A stretch of DNA of 64,000 nt. Origin: Linnemannia schmuckeri (Eukaryota > Mortierellomycota > Mortierellomycetes > Mortierellales > Mortierellaceae). Shown here one piece after another: positions 10,732 to 22,800 of this stretch; within the stretch, counting starts at the first letter, position 1, and the number at the start of each line of letters is the position of its first letter. The notes below the pieces were generated by a model that searched no databases, was not told the DNA's origin, and saw only the letters and a list, made by a program, of their open reading frames with translations. The position numbers and the translations under genes are program-made. The DNA lies in the NCBI GenBank assembly GCA_029449235.1, contig JANATG010000002.1:3658001-3722000 (forward strand), in the 5' to 3' direction.

Positions 10732-12665
10732 TCACCCAGCGAAAAGGCGGCGAGGCTCGACTCCTTCAGGAAAGAAATCCGCTTCTTCCAACGACGGCCA
10801 ATGTGTGAGCTTCCACACCGTTTCCCACACACCCATCGTCACATTCGTCATATTGGTATCCGCATTCACCGAACCGCGCAAGATTCTCAATTTTTTCAGC
10901 CCGCGTGGCGAAGATATCCTGGTCGTCCAATCGACCTGTTGCCGAGACATAGCATCGCAGAAAAGGCACCAATTGCGGGCGACAAACATCTAAATAGGAG
11001 TGGACCCAAACTCTTGTCCCTTCACCTTGTAAAAACACAATTCCTGCAACTCCGCCAGTTTGCCGATTTGCATACAGAATGTTTCCAACTGGGTAAAGAT
11101 GGTCCGCTCCATCTCGAACAGGATGACCGGTGGTTACCGATGATAGCATGGGACTTTGTTGTTACTGAGGTCATCCAATCCCGGGGTGACAGCGATGGTG
11201 AGGGCGGGAGATTGAAGTTTTGTGCAGACCTAGGGAACTTGATAGAGTTGTGCGGAATGAAACTTTGATTAGATCTGTTCCACTCTTCGAAGATCTCACC
11301 TCTAGATCGACCAATGCCCTGTAGGTCGCCGTTATCACCTGAAGGTCCTTGCTATCAACTGAAGCAATCCTGCAAGATCAGCGTTGTTAGAGTAGACGAA
11401 TGCCTCTGGAAGACCATGCTGGCGACGTTTTCGTCCAGTACACAGAACAAATTGTAATATTGCAATTGCTACATTTGCTGCTCAGGCAATGCCTCTATTA
11501 TGGCAAAATGAGGCCGGTCGTTCCGGAGATGACGTCCATTATTGGTGACTGACTTGTCTTTACATTCTGAAGTATCGAACGCCAAGTTTTGTAGTTCTCT
11601 GTAACTCACCTCAATAGTCTTGATGACTAAGTCGATCTCAAGATCCTCATGTAGCAGAGGGAGATACCAAGATCGAATGTTGGGACACAGCTTGAAAAGA
11701 TCGCAGAACACCGTCGACTGTGAGAACGTCTTCGGTAAGTCTCACACCCATACCTCCATTAGTCTACTGAGAGGTACCGGGTCTTGATGAATGTCCTCTA
11801 TCCAGAATATTCTGTACACGTCGACAGCACTATTGTTACCCCATGACCGAGGGAGCGCGAGTGGTTCAGTCAGGGTTGTATTGATGACGCTTGAATCTTT
11901 GCCAGATAAACCTTCAATGGCAAATTTGAGCTTTGGGGAGATGGTGGCATACAGTAAAAAAGTATTGAATTTGGCGGATACGAAGCACTGCTACCGGTAA
12001 AGACGTAAAGACTTAACTGCGTCATACGTACCAGGTTGTCGATGGAGAGAGCGAAGAGAGCTGCATCGTGCCTGTCCCTGATAGCCACGTTGCTCAGAGT
12101 TAGATCGACAAGTCCAGGGTTGGGCTGGGATATTCAGCACCCTAAGGATAGGGCCGCATCGGGATCGCCAGAGAATAAGGGCATAATACAAAGTCCAGAT
12201 CCGGCCATAGAGAGATGTTGAGTCGAGTCAGGAATATCATAGGTTGCATACAGATCTATGGCAGTGAAAGACTGGATTCCGTGTGTGAGAGCCACTTAGG
12301 TTGCGAGCACACTGCCGTGATGCCTCGACGACACTTTTATACCCGTTGTTCATGAGAAAGGAGGACACAGTTGTGGTAGAAGGTCGATACGGGCCAAGTC
12401 ATCTGCAAGCTTCGGAGATCTTGAGTGCTTCTGGAGAGTGAAATCGCCTCAGCGGTCGAGCTGAACAAGCTGTGCCGTAGGTGATGGTACCGGAGGTCCA
12501 GCTGCGTGAAGAACCGTGGCTGAAAGACGCTGTGCATGACGTGACTTGTTTATGAGTTGAGAGATGTCGAACTTGTCAAGATAAGGTATAAGCATGATGA
12601 CCAGCTCGGGCAATCCAAAGGACTATTTGTATGCCAGCGGCGTGTTGGAGCCAACCTGCAGTCAT
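10732..12665 (-). pseudogene. Broken F-box/LRR-like gene
   Basis: Minus-strand fragments in several frames line up in the order expected for an F-box protein. Near 12630 is the F-box-like GLPELVIMLIPYLDKFDISQ. One frame shift later comes RFFTQLDLRYHHLRHS with SLQMTWPVSTFYHNC (about 12500-12350). Then LCPNIRSWYLP and YRELQNLAF follow (about 11700-11590). Near 11060 is IGKLAELQELCFYKVKGQE, then after a stop SPRGLKKLRILRGSV and HWPSLEEADFF, ending at TAG near 10732. The alternating leucine-rich pieces and the final LKKLRILRGS...WPxLEEADFF block match the style of F-box proteins expanded in Mortierella (recalled, not searched). Frame shifts and stops throughout mark it as dead. Live copies would act as substrate receptors in SCF ubiquitin ligases. 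Confidence 0.6.
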
Positions 12666-12754
12666 CCACATCATATTGTTTATTGAATTGGTGGCAACTT
12701 CAAAAGCGAGTGCTTTTCGTCACATGACAACTCCAGGGAGGTCGTTGATGTAGT

Positions 12755-12789
<35 letters not shown>

Positions 12790-13963
12790 CAACCCGAGCC
12801 AAATGATAGATGAGCGGACAGCGCCTTGGCTACAATGCACCCTGCACATACATCTTCATCATCGATGCGGATAAAATGAGATCCGAAGAATGCAATTAGA
12901 AGTAAGACAGAGCGGTAAAGTTGGATGAGGGATATCGAAAGACACATCTTATGCATGGAACTCGGGCAACGAGGAAAAAAGGCACGTTTAAATTTGATAC
13001 TATGATGACCTGATCTTGCACGACATCCTTTGTCTTGATTCTGGAGCGTGACGAACATCTCTATTGATGTCCTTCAGTGAAATGAGAGATTGTGAGTGGG
13101 GAATATTTGATACGGGAGGGATTGAGGGCATTTTGGTTCTTTACTTCTCTTTGATCGAGGGGCACCAATTACATTTTTGACTGGCGTCTGTCTGGCGTCT
13201 TGCAGTGGGCAGGTTCAAGAGGCAATGACAAAAATCACATGGGATGGAGGAGATGTACGACATTGAAAGTACGAAGCCCAATGAGAAGGGTCATAAATTT
13301 GTGGAGAAGCGCAGAAACAAAGGAAAAGGGAAGGACACAAGAAATATGCCCACGGGAAGCCTGTTAAAATTCGATCGAAGAAGAAAGAAAAGAAAGGGGT
13401 GAGCGAGCGGGGAGAGGGAGGAAGGAGTGTTTCTTTATTGATGTCTGAGAGAGGGAGTGAGAGAGGGTTAGAGAGAGAGAGAAAGAGACGAAGATGGGGT
13501 GAGTGCATGTGTAAATGGGTGTGCAAGAGAGAGTGAGGTCCCTGGTTTGTTCGTTGGCAAGGGGACTGTTCTTTCAGTGGAGAGGAGCATGAGAGAAAGA
13601 GGTGAAGTACGTTCTCACAGTCGGATATTTGTGCAGGTCTTGAATATGTGCAATTGTATGGTTCTGAACACGCAAACAAACAAAAGATTTGACGAAGGAT
13701 CCTAGTAGGCAACAACAATCATGCGTGTGAGAGTTTCGTTCACGACCTTTCTTTGTTTCTCGACCCCTTGAAATATCTCTTCTTCTTTCACTCTTTTGTC
13801 TTCTCTTCTCTTCTTTTCTTTTTTCATTCATTCATACCTTCGCTCCTCATTTTCTCCATTCAAACAATCCTCTCATCTCCCCTTCTCTTCCTTCTCATTT
13901 AGTTTGTTTGTAGAGTCCCTTTGTCTTCCTTCCTCCCCTCCTCATTCACACACACTCACAAGT
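12666..13963. other. Divergent regulatory spacer before acyl-CoA oxidase
   Basis: It contains a 33-base T run at 12757-12789. From about 13370 to 13520 the plus strand is strongly GA-rich, and from about 13740 to 13960 strongly CT-rich. The second block is the leader of the acyl-CoA oxidase gene. The first has leader-like polarity for the minus strand and could be the old promoter of the broken F-box gene. No live gene is seen. Confidence 0.45.
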
Positions 13964-16919
13964 ATGACCGGACTCAACTTCTCTGCTGCCGACGTCGGCA
14001 AGGTCGCCCGCATCCTCGCCAACGATAACCACGAGCACCGTCGCCAGATGCTCGACTTTATGGCCAAGGATCCCATCTACATCCCCCGCTACGACATCTC
14101 CCTCGAGGCCAAGCGCGAGCTCGCTCTCCAGCGTCTTCGTCGTCTCGCCCACGAGGGCTACATCTCCGTTATGGACTTTGAGAAAAATCCCCTCCGTATC
14201 TTCTCTGCCCACGAGATGGCCGGCATGATCGACGGCAGCATGGGTACTAAGGTAACCTTTCCACTACTACTGCAAGCGGAAGTGTTTTCTTTTATTGCAG
14301 GTGTGTATTGAAGCATTTGAAGCATTATTTTTTGCTCACGCAAAACCTCTCATCTCTTTCTCTCTCCCGCTCCTTCACTCCTCCCTCCTTTATTGGACGC
14401 AATGGACATCAATAACAATTGCCAATCAACCAGATGACTGTCCAGTGGAACTTGTTCGGAGGCACCGTCATCAAGCTGGGAACTGAGAGACACCGCAACC
14501 TGTTGCCCAAGATCGACGACATGTCGTCCATTGGATGCTTCGGTCTGACCGAGTTGGGCTACGGTAATAACGCTATCGAGATGGAGACCACCGCCCACTA
14601 TGTAAGGTTTCCCTTTCTTTTCTCTTTTACTCTCTCCACACTTTTGTTATTTTATTTGAGCGATGATGACAGAAGGCGTGAAATAACAAGGATTCGTTAG
14701 TTAACCATATGGTTGTGTAACCCCTTTCTTTTTCTCTCGATCTTTGCCCCGGGCCATTTTTTCCTTTTCCCGTGCCTTGCATGATATGGTGAATAGATCC
14801 CTGAGACTCACGAGTGGGAGGTTCACACCCCTACCGTCAAGGCCCAGAAGTACTGGATCACCAACGTAAGTGCAACTTCTCGATTTCATGACCCCGCATG
14901 TCTATCCTCCGTTGATTATTTGTGCTCAGATCTTGTGGACATGTGAGAGTCTGGATTAGATTTTAAGATTTCATTCCAATCCCTTCAAATCTTGTTTCCC
15001 GTTCCTGTTAAAGGCATCTTGACACTAATAACCCATCTCCTCATTCGCACACATCGTAGTCGGCTGTTCATGCCAAGTGGTGCATTGTCTTCGCCCAGAC
15101 CTTTGTCGGAGGCAAGGACGAGGGTATCCACGCCATCTTGGTCCGCATCCGTGAGGAGGACATGACCCCCTCTAAGGGCGTCCGCATCGAGGATATGGGA
15201 GTCAAGTTTGGCTGCAACGGTGTCGACAACGGCAAACTCTTCTTTGACAAGGTCCGCGTCCCCGCCGAGAACATCCTCAACAAGTACTCGGACATCTCCA
15301 AGGACGGAAAATTCTCTTCCTCCATCAACAACCGTCGTGGGTAAGTGAGAGCAGGATGCGGCGAAAAGAGAAAAGCACTGGATCTTTCTGTAACAATGTC
15401 GTCTTTCAATGTCCAAAGTTGCCAGGTATTGACACTACTATCTTTCGCGCTTGCATTACATCACAGTCGCTTCCTCAAGGTCGCCGATCAGTTGTTGTCG
15501 GGACGTTTGGCAATTGCTTCTCTTTGCCAGGGTGGTTCCAAGGTCTGCTTGGCCATTGCCTTCCGTTACGCCAACAGCCGTCTCTGCGTCGGACCCAAGG
15601 GCAAGAGGTAAGAAACCTTTTCGACTTGTCGCAAGGATCATCAACGCAAACTACCCTCTATTGCTCTATTGTCCAAGGATTGACTGGTCATCATCTGCTA
15701 TCTTATTCATAGTGATACACCCATCATGGTTTACCAGCTTCAGCAGAGGGCTTTGTTGCCCTTGTTCGCCTCGACTGTCTGCTTGAACATTGGATTGAAC
15801 TACTGCAAGGAGCGTTGGGCTGCTGCTTCGTTGAAGCAGAACCCCTCGGATGCCGACGAAGTTGTCCGTCTTTGCTGCGTCATCAAGCCTTTGGTTACCT
15901 GGAACAACGAGCGTGTTGCCACCACTTGTCGCGAGCGTTGCGGTGGCCAGGGCTACCTCTCTGTCAACCGCTTCGGCCAGTTCATTGCCTTCTCTCACGC
16001 CGGTATGACCGCTGAGGGAGATAACAGTGTCTTGATGCAGAAGGTTGCCAAGGAGTTGGTTACCTTGGTCCAGAAGGGTCAGTTGAACTTTAACCATGTC
16101 GCCAACCCCAAGGATGCTGCTTCCTGGGACATTACTTCTTTGGATTCCCTCTACAAGCTCTTCCAGCTCCGCGAGGCTGGCCTCTTCAAGGAGGTATGTA
16201 GCAAGGACAAAAGAAAGCGAGCAAACAAAATGGCAATTCTGCATATTTGTTGTAGTATAAAAGGTGATCGCAGATCACTTACTCTTCTGTTACAATCATT
16301 TACTGAATTATATAGCTCGCTACTGCTATGCAGACCAAGATTGGTGGCGGCAAGCCCTTGTTCGAGGTCTGGATGGGCGAGGAGTCTGACACTATCCAGG
16401 CTGCTGCCAAGGCCTACGGTGAGCGCATCTGCTTCGAGCAGACCCTCAAGGCCGTTGCCTCCGTCACCGGGGGTGCCAAGTAAGTTTCCTATTCTATTTT
16501 CAGTTGGCCCTTCAAAAATGGCGTCCGATTTGTTACTTCGACACTAATCGCAGTTGTCTTCTCAATTTTCAAACCATACTAATAGGGCGATCTTGGAGAC
16601 ATTGTTGCGTCTTTGGGGATTGTCGATGGTCGACCAGTACTTGGCCTGGTACATCACCCGCGGTCTGGTCTCGCAGCAGACAGCACTCAAGGTGCCCCAG
16701 CACGTCCGTGATGTTGTTGCCGTTGTTGGCGAGAACTCGTTGGCAATGTCTGATATCTTGGGAGTTGACGAGCGTCTGATCTTTGCCCCCATTGCTGGTG
16801 GTTCTGGTGGATGGGAAGTCTACAACGAGATTGATAACCAGGGTGAGTTGATGGCCCACGACCAGCTCGATTCCAAGGGGTTCACTGCCCATAACGCCTA
16901 CGGCGCTTCCAAGCTGTAA
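13964..16919 (+). CDS. Peroxisomal acyl-CoA oxidase
   Basis: FAD enzyme for the first step of peroxisomal beta-oxidation, turning acyl-CoA into trans-2-enoyl-CoA and H2O2 (family knowledge). Eight exons join in frame: 13964-14251, 14434-14601, 14797-14865, 15060-15340, 15467-15607, 15713-16193, 16316-16479 and 16586-16919, giving 641 residues, the usual ACOX length. Visible landmarks are GGTVIKLGTERH and CFGLTELGYGNN (FAD/acyl pocket), QKYWITN, EDMGVKFGCNGVDNG and LLSGRLAIASLCQGGSK. TCRERCGGQGYLS carries the expected catalytic Glu near residue 390. The C-terminus is GASKL, a perfect PTS1 peroxisome signal. The start ATG follows a long CT-rich leader and is the first in frame with the conserved N-terminal helices. 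The gene is convergent with the acyltransferase at 17602-19576. Confidence 0.96.
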
Positions 16920-17601
16920 ATAGTCTTTTTTTTTTTTTTTTTTTCTTTCCTGTCGTTGTTTCTTTTTTTTTAAAACAACTTTTCGAATGTAGATCATAAG
17001 CGCAATACAAATTTCTTTCCAATGAAAACATAGCACGTCTTTTGTATCGATATATGCATTGCAAACCTGCAACAAATAGTGTCCATTGTTCTTTTCGGCA
17101 TTTATTTCGCCGTGAAGTTTTGTTTGGAGATGTGGGCTGACTTTTTTGTCTATCAATTGCACAGTAGAACAAGTGCGGCAACTCAAAAAATAAAAAGCAT
17201 GTGTGAATCTGATCGTGGCAACAGAGCCAATACTAAAAAAATCCAACTCCACCGATCACACATGTCCCGTGGCTCTCATAATCGTGCAGATGGCCAGCAG
17301 CAAGGGGGTCAGGGTCAAAGTCTGAGCCAAGTTAGAATGGATCGTGAAAGAAGTCTTGATAAACAGCCCTCTGGGATCTTCTTAATTGGTGATTGCTTTT
17401 TTTTTATTATTATTGAATATTATGCTGAGTGGGGTGCGTAGTGGGCGATGGCGAATGTCAAAGGGAAAGACGAGGATGTCCCCTTGCAGTCGTCTGATGA
17501 AAAATGAATATAGATGAAAAAGCGAAAAGAGAGAGAGAAAGTGGGACACCAGGTCTATTTTGTTAATCTCTCCTGCTCCATGTTCACGAGTCTCCACTTG
17601 T
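16920..17601. other. Shared 3' spacer between two convergent lipid genes
   Basis: It starts with a 19-base T run at 16926-16944 only seven bases after the oxidase stop. The rest is AT-rich with no coding signal. The 3' UTRs of the oxidase (+) and acyltransferase (-) must both end in these 680 bases. Confidence 0.5.
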
Positions 17602-19576
17602 CTAATCCTTGAGTGTCCTCCTCTTCTTGACGGCAGCCTCATCCTGCGTAGCGGTTGCCGTTGTCTTGCCAGAGATAGCAGCATCGATAGGCTTTTCATC
17701 TGCTGCCTTGATAGCTGCTTGACTCGTTACTGGTGAACATGTTGAATGGCGGTCCATCTCCTTGAGGTGCTTTAACATCAAGTTGCGGGTCTTCTCCATG
17801 AGGTCGTTGACATCATCGGTAGTCAATCCTGTGGTGGGGATGGGGTCCAGGACACGGATCTCGAGCTCTCCACCAGGGAATGAGCGCTTGGACGAGTCGT
17901 AGATGTGAGAGTAGCCCTCAGAGATGATGGGGAGGATGGGCAACTGTGCCTGGATAGCGAGGTGGAAGGCACCCTTCTTGAAGGGGAGGAGGTCGGCCTT
18001 GTCAAGACGGGAGCGAGTTCCCTCAGGGAAGATCCAGATTCCAGACTAAAGGGTAGAACAATATAAAGGTATCATCCCGGAGATACAGAGTGCAAAGGTC
18101 AGAAATCAAAGCAGATTTTTTCTTCACGTAATGCTGTTGTTCATGCTGGCAGGGATGCTGATATACATACGTTGTGCTTCTTCATGTCTGCGACAGCCTG
18201 GGTAGTGGACTCGATAGCCTTCTTGTGGTTTTTACGATCAATGAAGATGGCATTGCTCAGCTTCACTATAAACACGAAAAGATAGAGTGCGAGAAATATG
18301 AATTGGTCAATACGAGCACTTGAGATATATCTTCGATCTCCAGTTCGGTCATGGAGGGGGTTGAATGATGAGAAGGGATGATTGTCGATTTCATTAGTGC
18401 TCAATGTCGGCCTCCCGCGGAAAACATGTTGCCGTTACTATTGACAATTAACAGTTAACAATTCCTGACCTACGACTGGGGTTGGATTGTCTGATGGTCG
18501 GACCTTGGTGGTCCCGACGGATTTCAATCGTTATCGCTCACATGCTATTGCCGTTGATCCTTTGTCTTCCTGCGGTCGTTTCTGGTTAAGGACTAGGCAG
18601 GTGGTGATTCTCCTGTTATGTAAAGTGTTGTAATATTCCTGGCTCTTGCTCTGCATTGACCGTGTCGCCCGAACTTGTTACTGTTCTCTTCGAGTAAAAG
18701 GGTAGCTGACTGCCTGTATTTCGATTTCCTTTTGTTTTATACTGCCGGAGGTATTGGGTGATTCCATGGCTATACATTCTTCCTGAAAAGGCATACTAGT
18801 CCTGTACAACAATCGTGCCTGCCTATGCCTCCGTCATTTTTTTTTCTGTCTTGTAATTTTTTTGGATCCTCCCAACAAACGAAATCATCGCCACCATCAT
18901 CATTGTCACGCGAGATACTATATCTGTGTCCCAAGGTTCGATTGCAATGCGTAACAAAACAACGAATAACTTACTAAAGACACCGAGGAAAGGAAAGTAA
19001 AGGAGCTCCTTCTTAGCCATGACGACGCAGTGCTTGGGGAAAACACGTCCGAGGACCATCATGTCCATGGAAGATTGGTGGTTACAGACAACGATAGCAG
19101 GATAGTTCTCAAGATTCTCCTCGCCCACGACCTTGTAGGTGACACCGCACGGTCCGGCAGCGAGGAAGCCAAAGAATCTTGAGACGACAAAGTTGATAAT
19201 GTGGCGCTTGTTGACGAGTGCACAGGCGATGGAAATGAAGCAGCCTGCGACAGACATGATCAGAGTGGCGAAGAGGACGATAATGCATTTTGCGAGGAAC
19301 TGGGCCTTTTTGGGGAGAGCGGCCAGGATCTTTGGGAGGACGAGGAAGTAGAAGAGCGGGATGCCGATGGCCGCCTGGAGATATGTTACTGTTGTTGTTT
19401 TTGTTGCGAAGAGAGGAAGAGGTGTCAGTTGTTGTTGTCATGTAGAGTGGCTGGTAAGAGAGAGTGGTTGCATGCAGGACTGAGTTGAGATGACGAGAAA
19501 GAGGTTAGGCTGAGGTTGTTGAATGAGAGAGGAAGTAGGAATGAAAGTTGTTGGTTGGTTGTTTACCTATGGACAT
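17602..19576 (-). CDS. SLC1: 1-acyl-sn-glycerol-3-phosphate acyltransferase (LPAAT)
   Basis: Acylates lysophosphatidate to phosphatidate, the branch point for phospholipids and triacylglycerol, in the ER or lipid-body membrane (family knowledge). Minus-strand exons 19576-19567, 19388-18975, 18265-18171 and 18045-17602 give 320 residues. Exon 1 codes only MSI plus one base; exon 2 adds V and a hydrophobic N-terminal segment, then a second hydrophobic stretch (IIVLFATLIMSVAGCFISIA). Catalytic motif I is NHQSSMD, with H and D near residues 107 and 112. FIDRKN is motif II and FPEGTRSR near residue 181 is motif III. The tail is basic (KKRRTLKD). The sequence strongly resembles M. alpina LPAAT1 from memory. 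Intron 2 (18974-18266, 709 bases) is far longer than the other two. Confidence 0.95.
18410..18832. repeat. Possible inserted block inside LPAAT intron 2
   Basis: About 420 bases of balanced base composition sit inside an otherwise short, AT-rich intron. The 6-base word gcctcc occurs at 18410-18415 and again at 18827-18832, as a target-site duplication would. I found no terminal inverted repeat, no tRNA-like boxes and no open frame. A chance repeat is equally possible. Confidence 0.2.
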
Positions 19577-19719
19577 GTCTGATGAGTTCTGTTGTGAAGG
19601 AGGAGGGCGATGGAGTGAAAGAGTGAAATGAGGATTGTCGAGAAGTGGTAGGAGAGAAAAGTAAAGTTAAAGACGAAGGGGGAACGGGAGAAGAGGAGAA
19701 GAGTGAGCGAGTGAGAGAG

Positions 19720-19830
19720 AAGGAGAGAAGGAGAGAAGGAGAGAAGGAGAGATAAATACGGGTGAAGAAGAGAAGAGAAAGAGAAAGAGAAAGAGAAAGA
19801 GAAAGAGAAAGAGAAAGAGAAAGAGGAAGA
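19720..19830. repeat. GAGAAGGA and GAGAAA microsatellites
   Basis: Four to five imperfect copies of gagaagga lie at about 19721-19753, and nine or more tandem gagaaa units at about 19774-19826. They sit in the leader/promoter of LPAAT, where the coding strand reads TTTCTC. Confidence 0.85.
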
Positions 19831-22800
19831 GAACGAGAGAGAGAAGAGAAAGAAGAGAAAGAGGCAAAGCAGAAGAAGATAAAGAAAGACGAAGGTGGAG
19901 GTGTCTGTTAGTCGGTGATCGATGCTGGTTTTGAAAGTCCTCTTGTTGTTCTGGCAGGTGTCAATCACAAAGAAGGTCACTCGAGAAGGAAATGATAGTA
20001 GTAAGCGCGAACCATAAAAGATTTTTTGCATGGGTCTGGCACGCAAACTATTTTTTTTTGGGGTGATTGACCCGCCCCAAAAGTACACCATCTGAGTATG
20101 TATTCGCTCGAGGAGAGACAACGCACACAGACCACGGGCCACAAACAAGGGGGACGGGGGAACAACGAGGCAAACAGTAGACAAACAATACACAAACACA
20201 GAGACGAATCAATTCTTTGTCATGGACAAACACACCCATCTCCCTCCCTCATCCATTTCTCGCTCTCCATTCTTGCACAACAACACTCATCCCTAAAGCA
20301 ACTCTTGGCCGCCAATTTAATATTTGTTGAGCTCGGTTGCCATCTTCTGTCTCGCTCTCTCACTGCTACCCCGCCATTACTTTAGGTGCCATTCAGTTCA
20401 AAGTAGATGGCGACACAAAAAAAATTTCGTCTTCTTAATGTACCTTGTGTGCGTGAGAGTGATGTGAGTGTATGCTCTTTGGGCTGATTAGCGTGCTTGG
20501 TAGTGTAGAAGGTAGAAGACAGCAAGAAGTAATATGTCAAGAAAGGAGGGGTAGGTGCGATTGAAGAAGGAATGTGAACAAAGGGCGAGTACTTTCTTAT
20601 ATATGTGTTGTAAGCTATTGTTGCGTTCGATCCATGTTTATAATGGGAGAACGAAGGGACCAGGTTTCGTGTGAAAGCTGATCAGTCAGCGTACATGTAT
20701 CTAAACAGGCCCGAAGTATGTGTCTTGACAACAAAAGAAAAAAAAATGAGCAAAGCCCGTCCGACCGTCTGTCCGTTCGGCCAACTTCACATGTGCAGCA
20801 GCATGCAACAACCAACGAGCCACAAAAAGGTCCGAAAATGGAAGAGCACATACTTCTTAACGCTGTGCATCCTAAATTTGAATGACAACATTGATAACTT
20901 CAGTATCATTGCTCATTTTCTGCTTCAACAAGGGACTGTTAGCCTGTACTTTTCTGACTCTCGATTGATGGTATGAAGCAAGCAAACAGACAAAGAGAGA
21001 AAAGGGAGAAGAGAAAGAAACAGAAGGGCTCTCATTGGCTTCATTGCCTGTAGATGACAATGTATAAATTTTGAATCTCTCACACATGTTAGGCGTGTAA
21101 TTTGGATCCCATCTGGATCCTATGTGACCAGGTCTCACCTCATTTGGTGATCTTCGCTGACAAAGAAACATCAAATCACAAATTCAGGAACAATCACAAT
21201 TAGCAGCAAAATGCCCCTCGCTCACTCGCCCACTGGTCACTGATCGGTTTAGTATCCCCTCGCGAGATAATTATCAACTGTTCCCACACACAACAATCAA
21301 CCAGGATCGAGGAATGCAGGGACACACTCCTCCTATTCGCTCTTCTTTCTTTCTTCCTTCGCATTCACTCCTCTCACCCTCCACACGAGTTACCAATATC
21401 GGTACCAGGAGATATATAAAGCGAGGAATGCAGCAAGTCGAGAGAATAGGGGCGAAAACGACTTATCACAATTCATGGATAAAGCGAGAGAAAATGCTTA
21501 GAGGAAAGAGGGCATAGGTCGTTGTCAATGTCGATATGGTTGGGTGTTGGGTGGATGGCAAGTAGCGGGTGGTGACAACAAGATAAATAGTGCATATGTA
21601 CATATTTGGATTAATGATGCTTTGTCAACCTGAATCTGAGCGTTTCTCTTGCAATTTTGCTTGGCCATGAACATGTGTTCAGAACACCGGGCTCGCTCGA
21701 TCCGTCCCTTACCTTCCCCACCACAAAGAGTACTATGCTTATATCACGTCCACGAAGACAACATACCTATATTTACCATTTCTTCGCTACCGATGCGATA
21801 TGCAGGTCCATTGCTTTAGCCTCCCCTACTTTGGCTCCCTTCGGTATTGAAGCGACGGGTTGAATTAAAATATGATAGGCACAACGGGCATCACACGGCC
21901 TTGAGCGCCATCAATCCGCGCAGTACTCTCTCCGACTTCAAGAAGCAGATAGTGGTGAAGAGCAAGCATCGAAGACCTATTATCATACGACAAACATTTA
22001 GACGACCTCACTAGAAAACTCAAATACGTGATATGAGTGTATAGTGAAACGTTGTGGTAGCAAAGAAAGCAAGGGGCAGTTTGCGATGAGAGATAATAAT
22101 GCCGGAACTAGGAGTTTCGAAACGCACGCGCCATGGCCTATCATTTGATGATGACAACGTTTCTAACACAGAACTCGTTTGTGTTTGGCCAGGCGTTCTT
22201 CAAGTCAATTACATTTTTTTTTGTTTGGATCATTCCATCACTTGTTTGTTTGTGTCTTTTCAATGTTATTCTCTGCTTCACTTTAATGCCCTCTTGTTAA
22301 CGACGTTCGGTAGACTACTTTACATGTTTCCATGCAGGCGAGTAAAGTACTCCAGGCAGGGTTGGATTATCGGATTGTGCTCACACATACACAATTAGAC
22401 ATTCTTACTTATACCTTTGCTGCCTCAACGTTATATGTCTCCTCTCTTCTATCGTCGCCTTTTTCTTTCATCGATTAATGCGCTTTTGTGCTCTGCAGGA
22501 AGCAAAAACACATTCCACTCAAACTCGTTCTCTGGATCCTTTCAACTCCTATCCCCTGACTTTTGCTCACATCTACTCTTATATATGATTCTGGTTGCCT
22601 GGAGTCCCTGAAGCACAACTTCTTTTCCTATTTGTTTTATTTTTGATCGATAAAAAAGCTCTTGTTTTGCGTTCTTAAACAATTCTCCAAACACACCCTG
22701 CTTTGTTCTTGATGCTGTTGTTGATGTTGATGTTGTTGTTTTGGTTGCCGTTGTCGTTGTCGTTATCGCATAAGGTTGCATGGTAAGCATTATTGATGAG

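Noticed and set aside
19567..20199. Minus-strand open frame of about 210 codons over the GAGAAA repeat
   Set aside because: Mostly Ser/Phe/Leu repeat translation of a microsatellite in the LPAAT leader.
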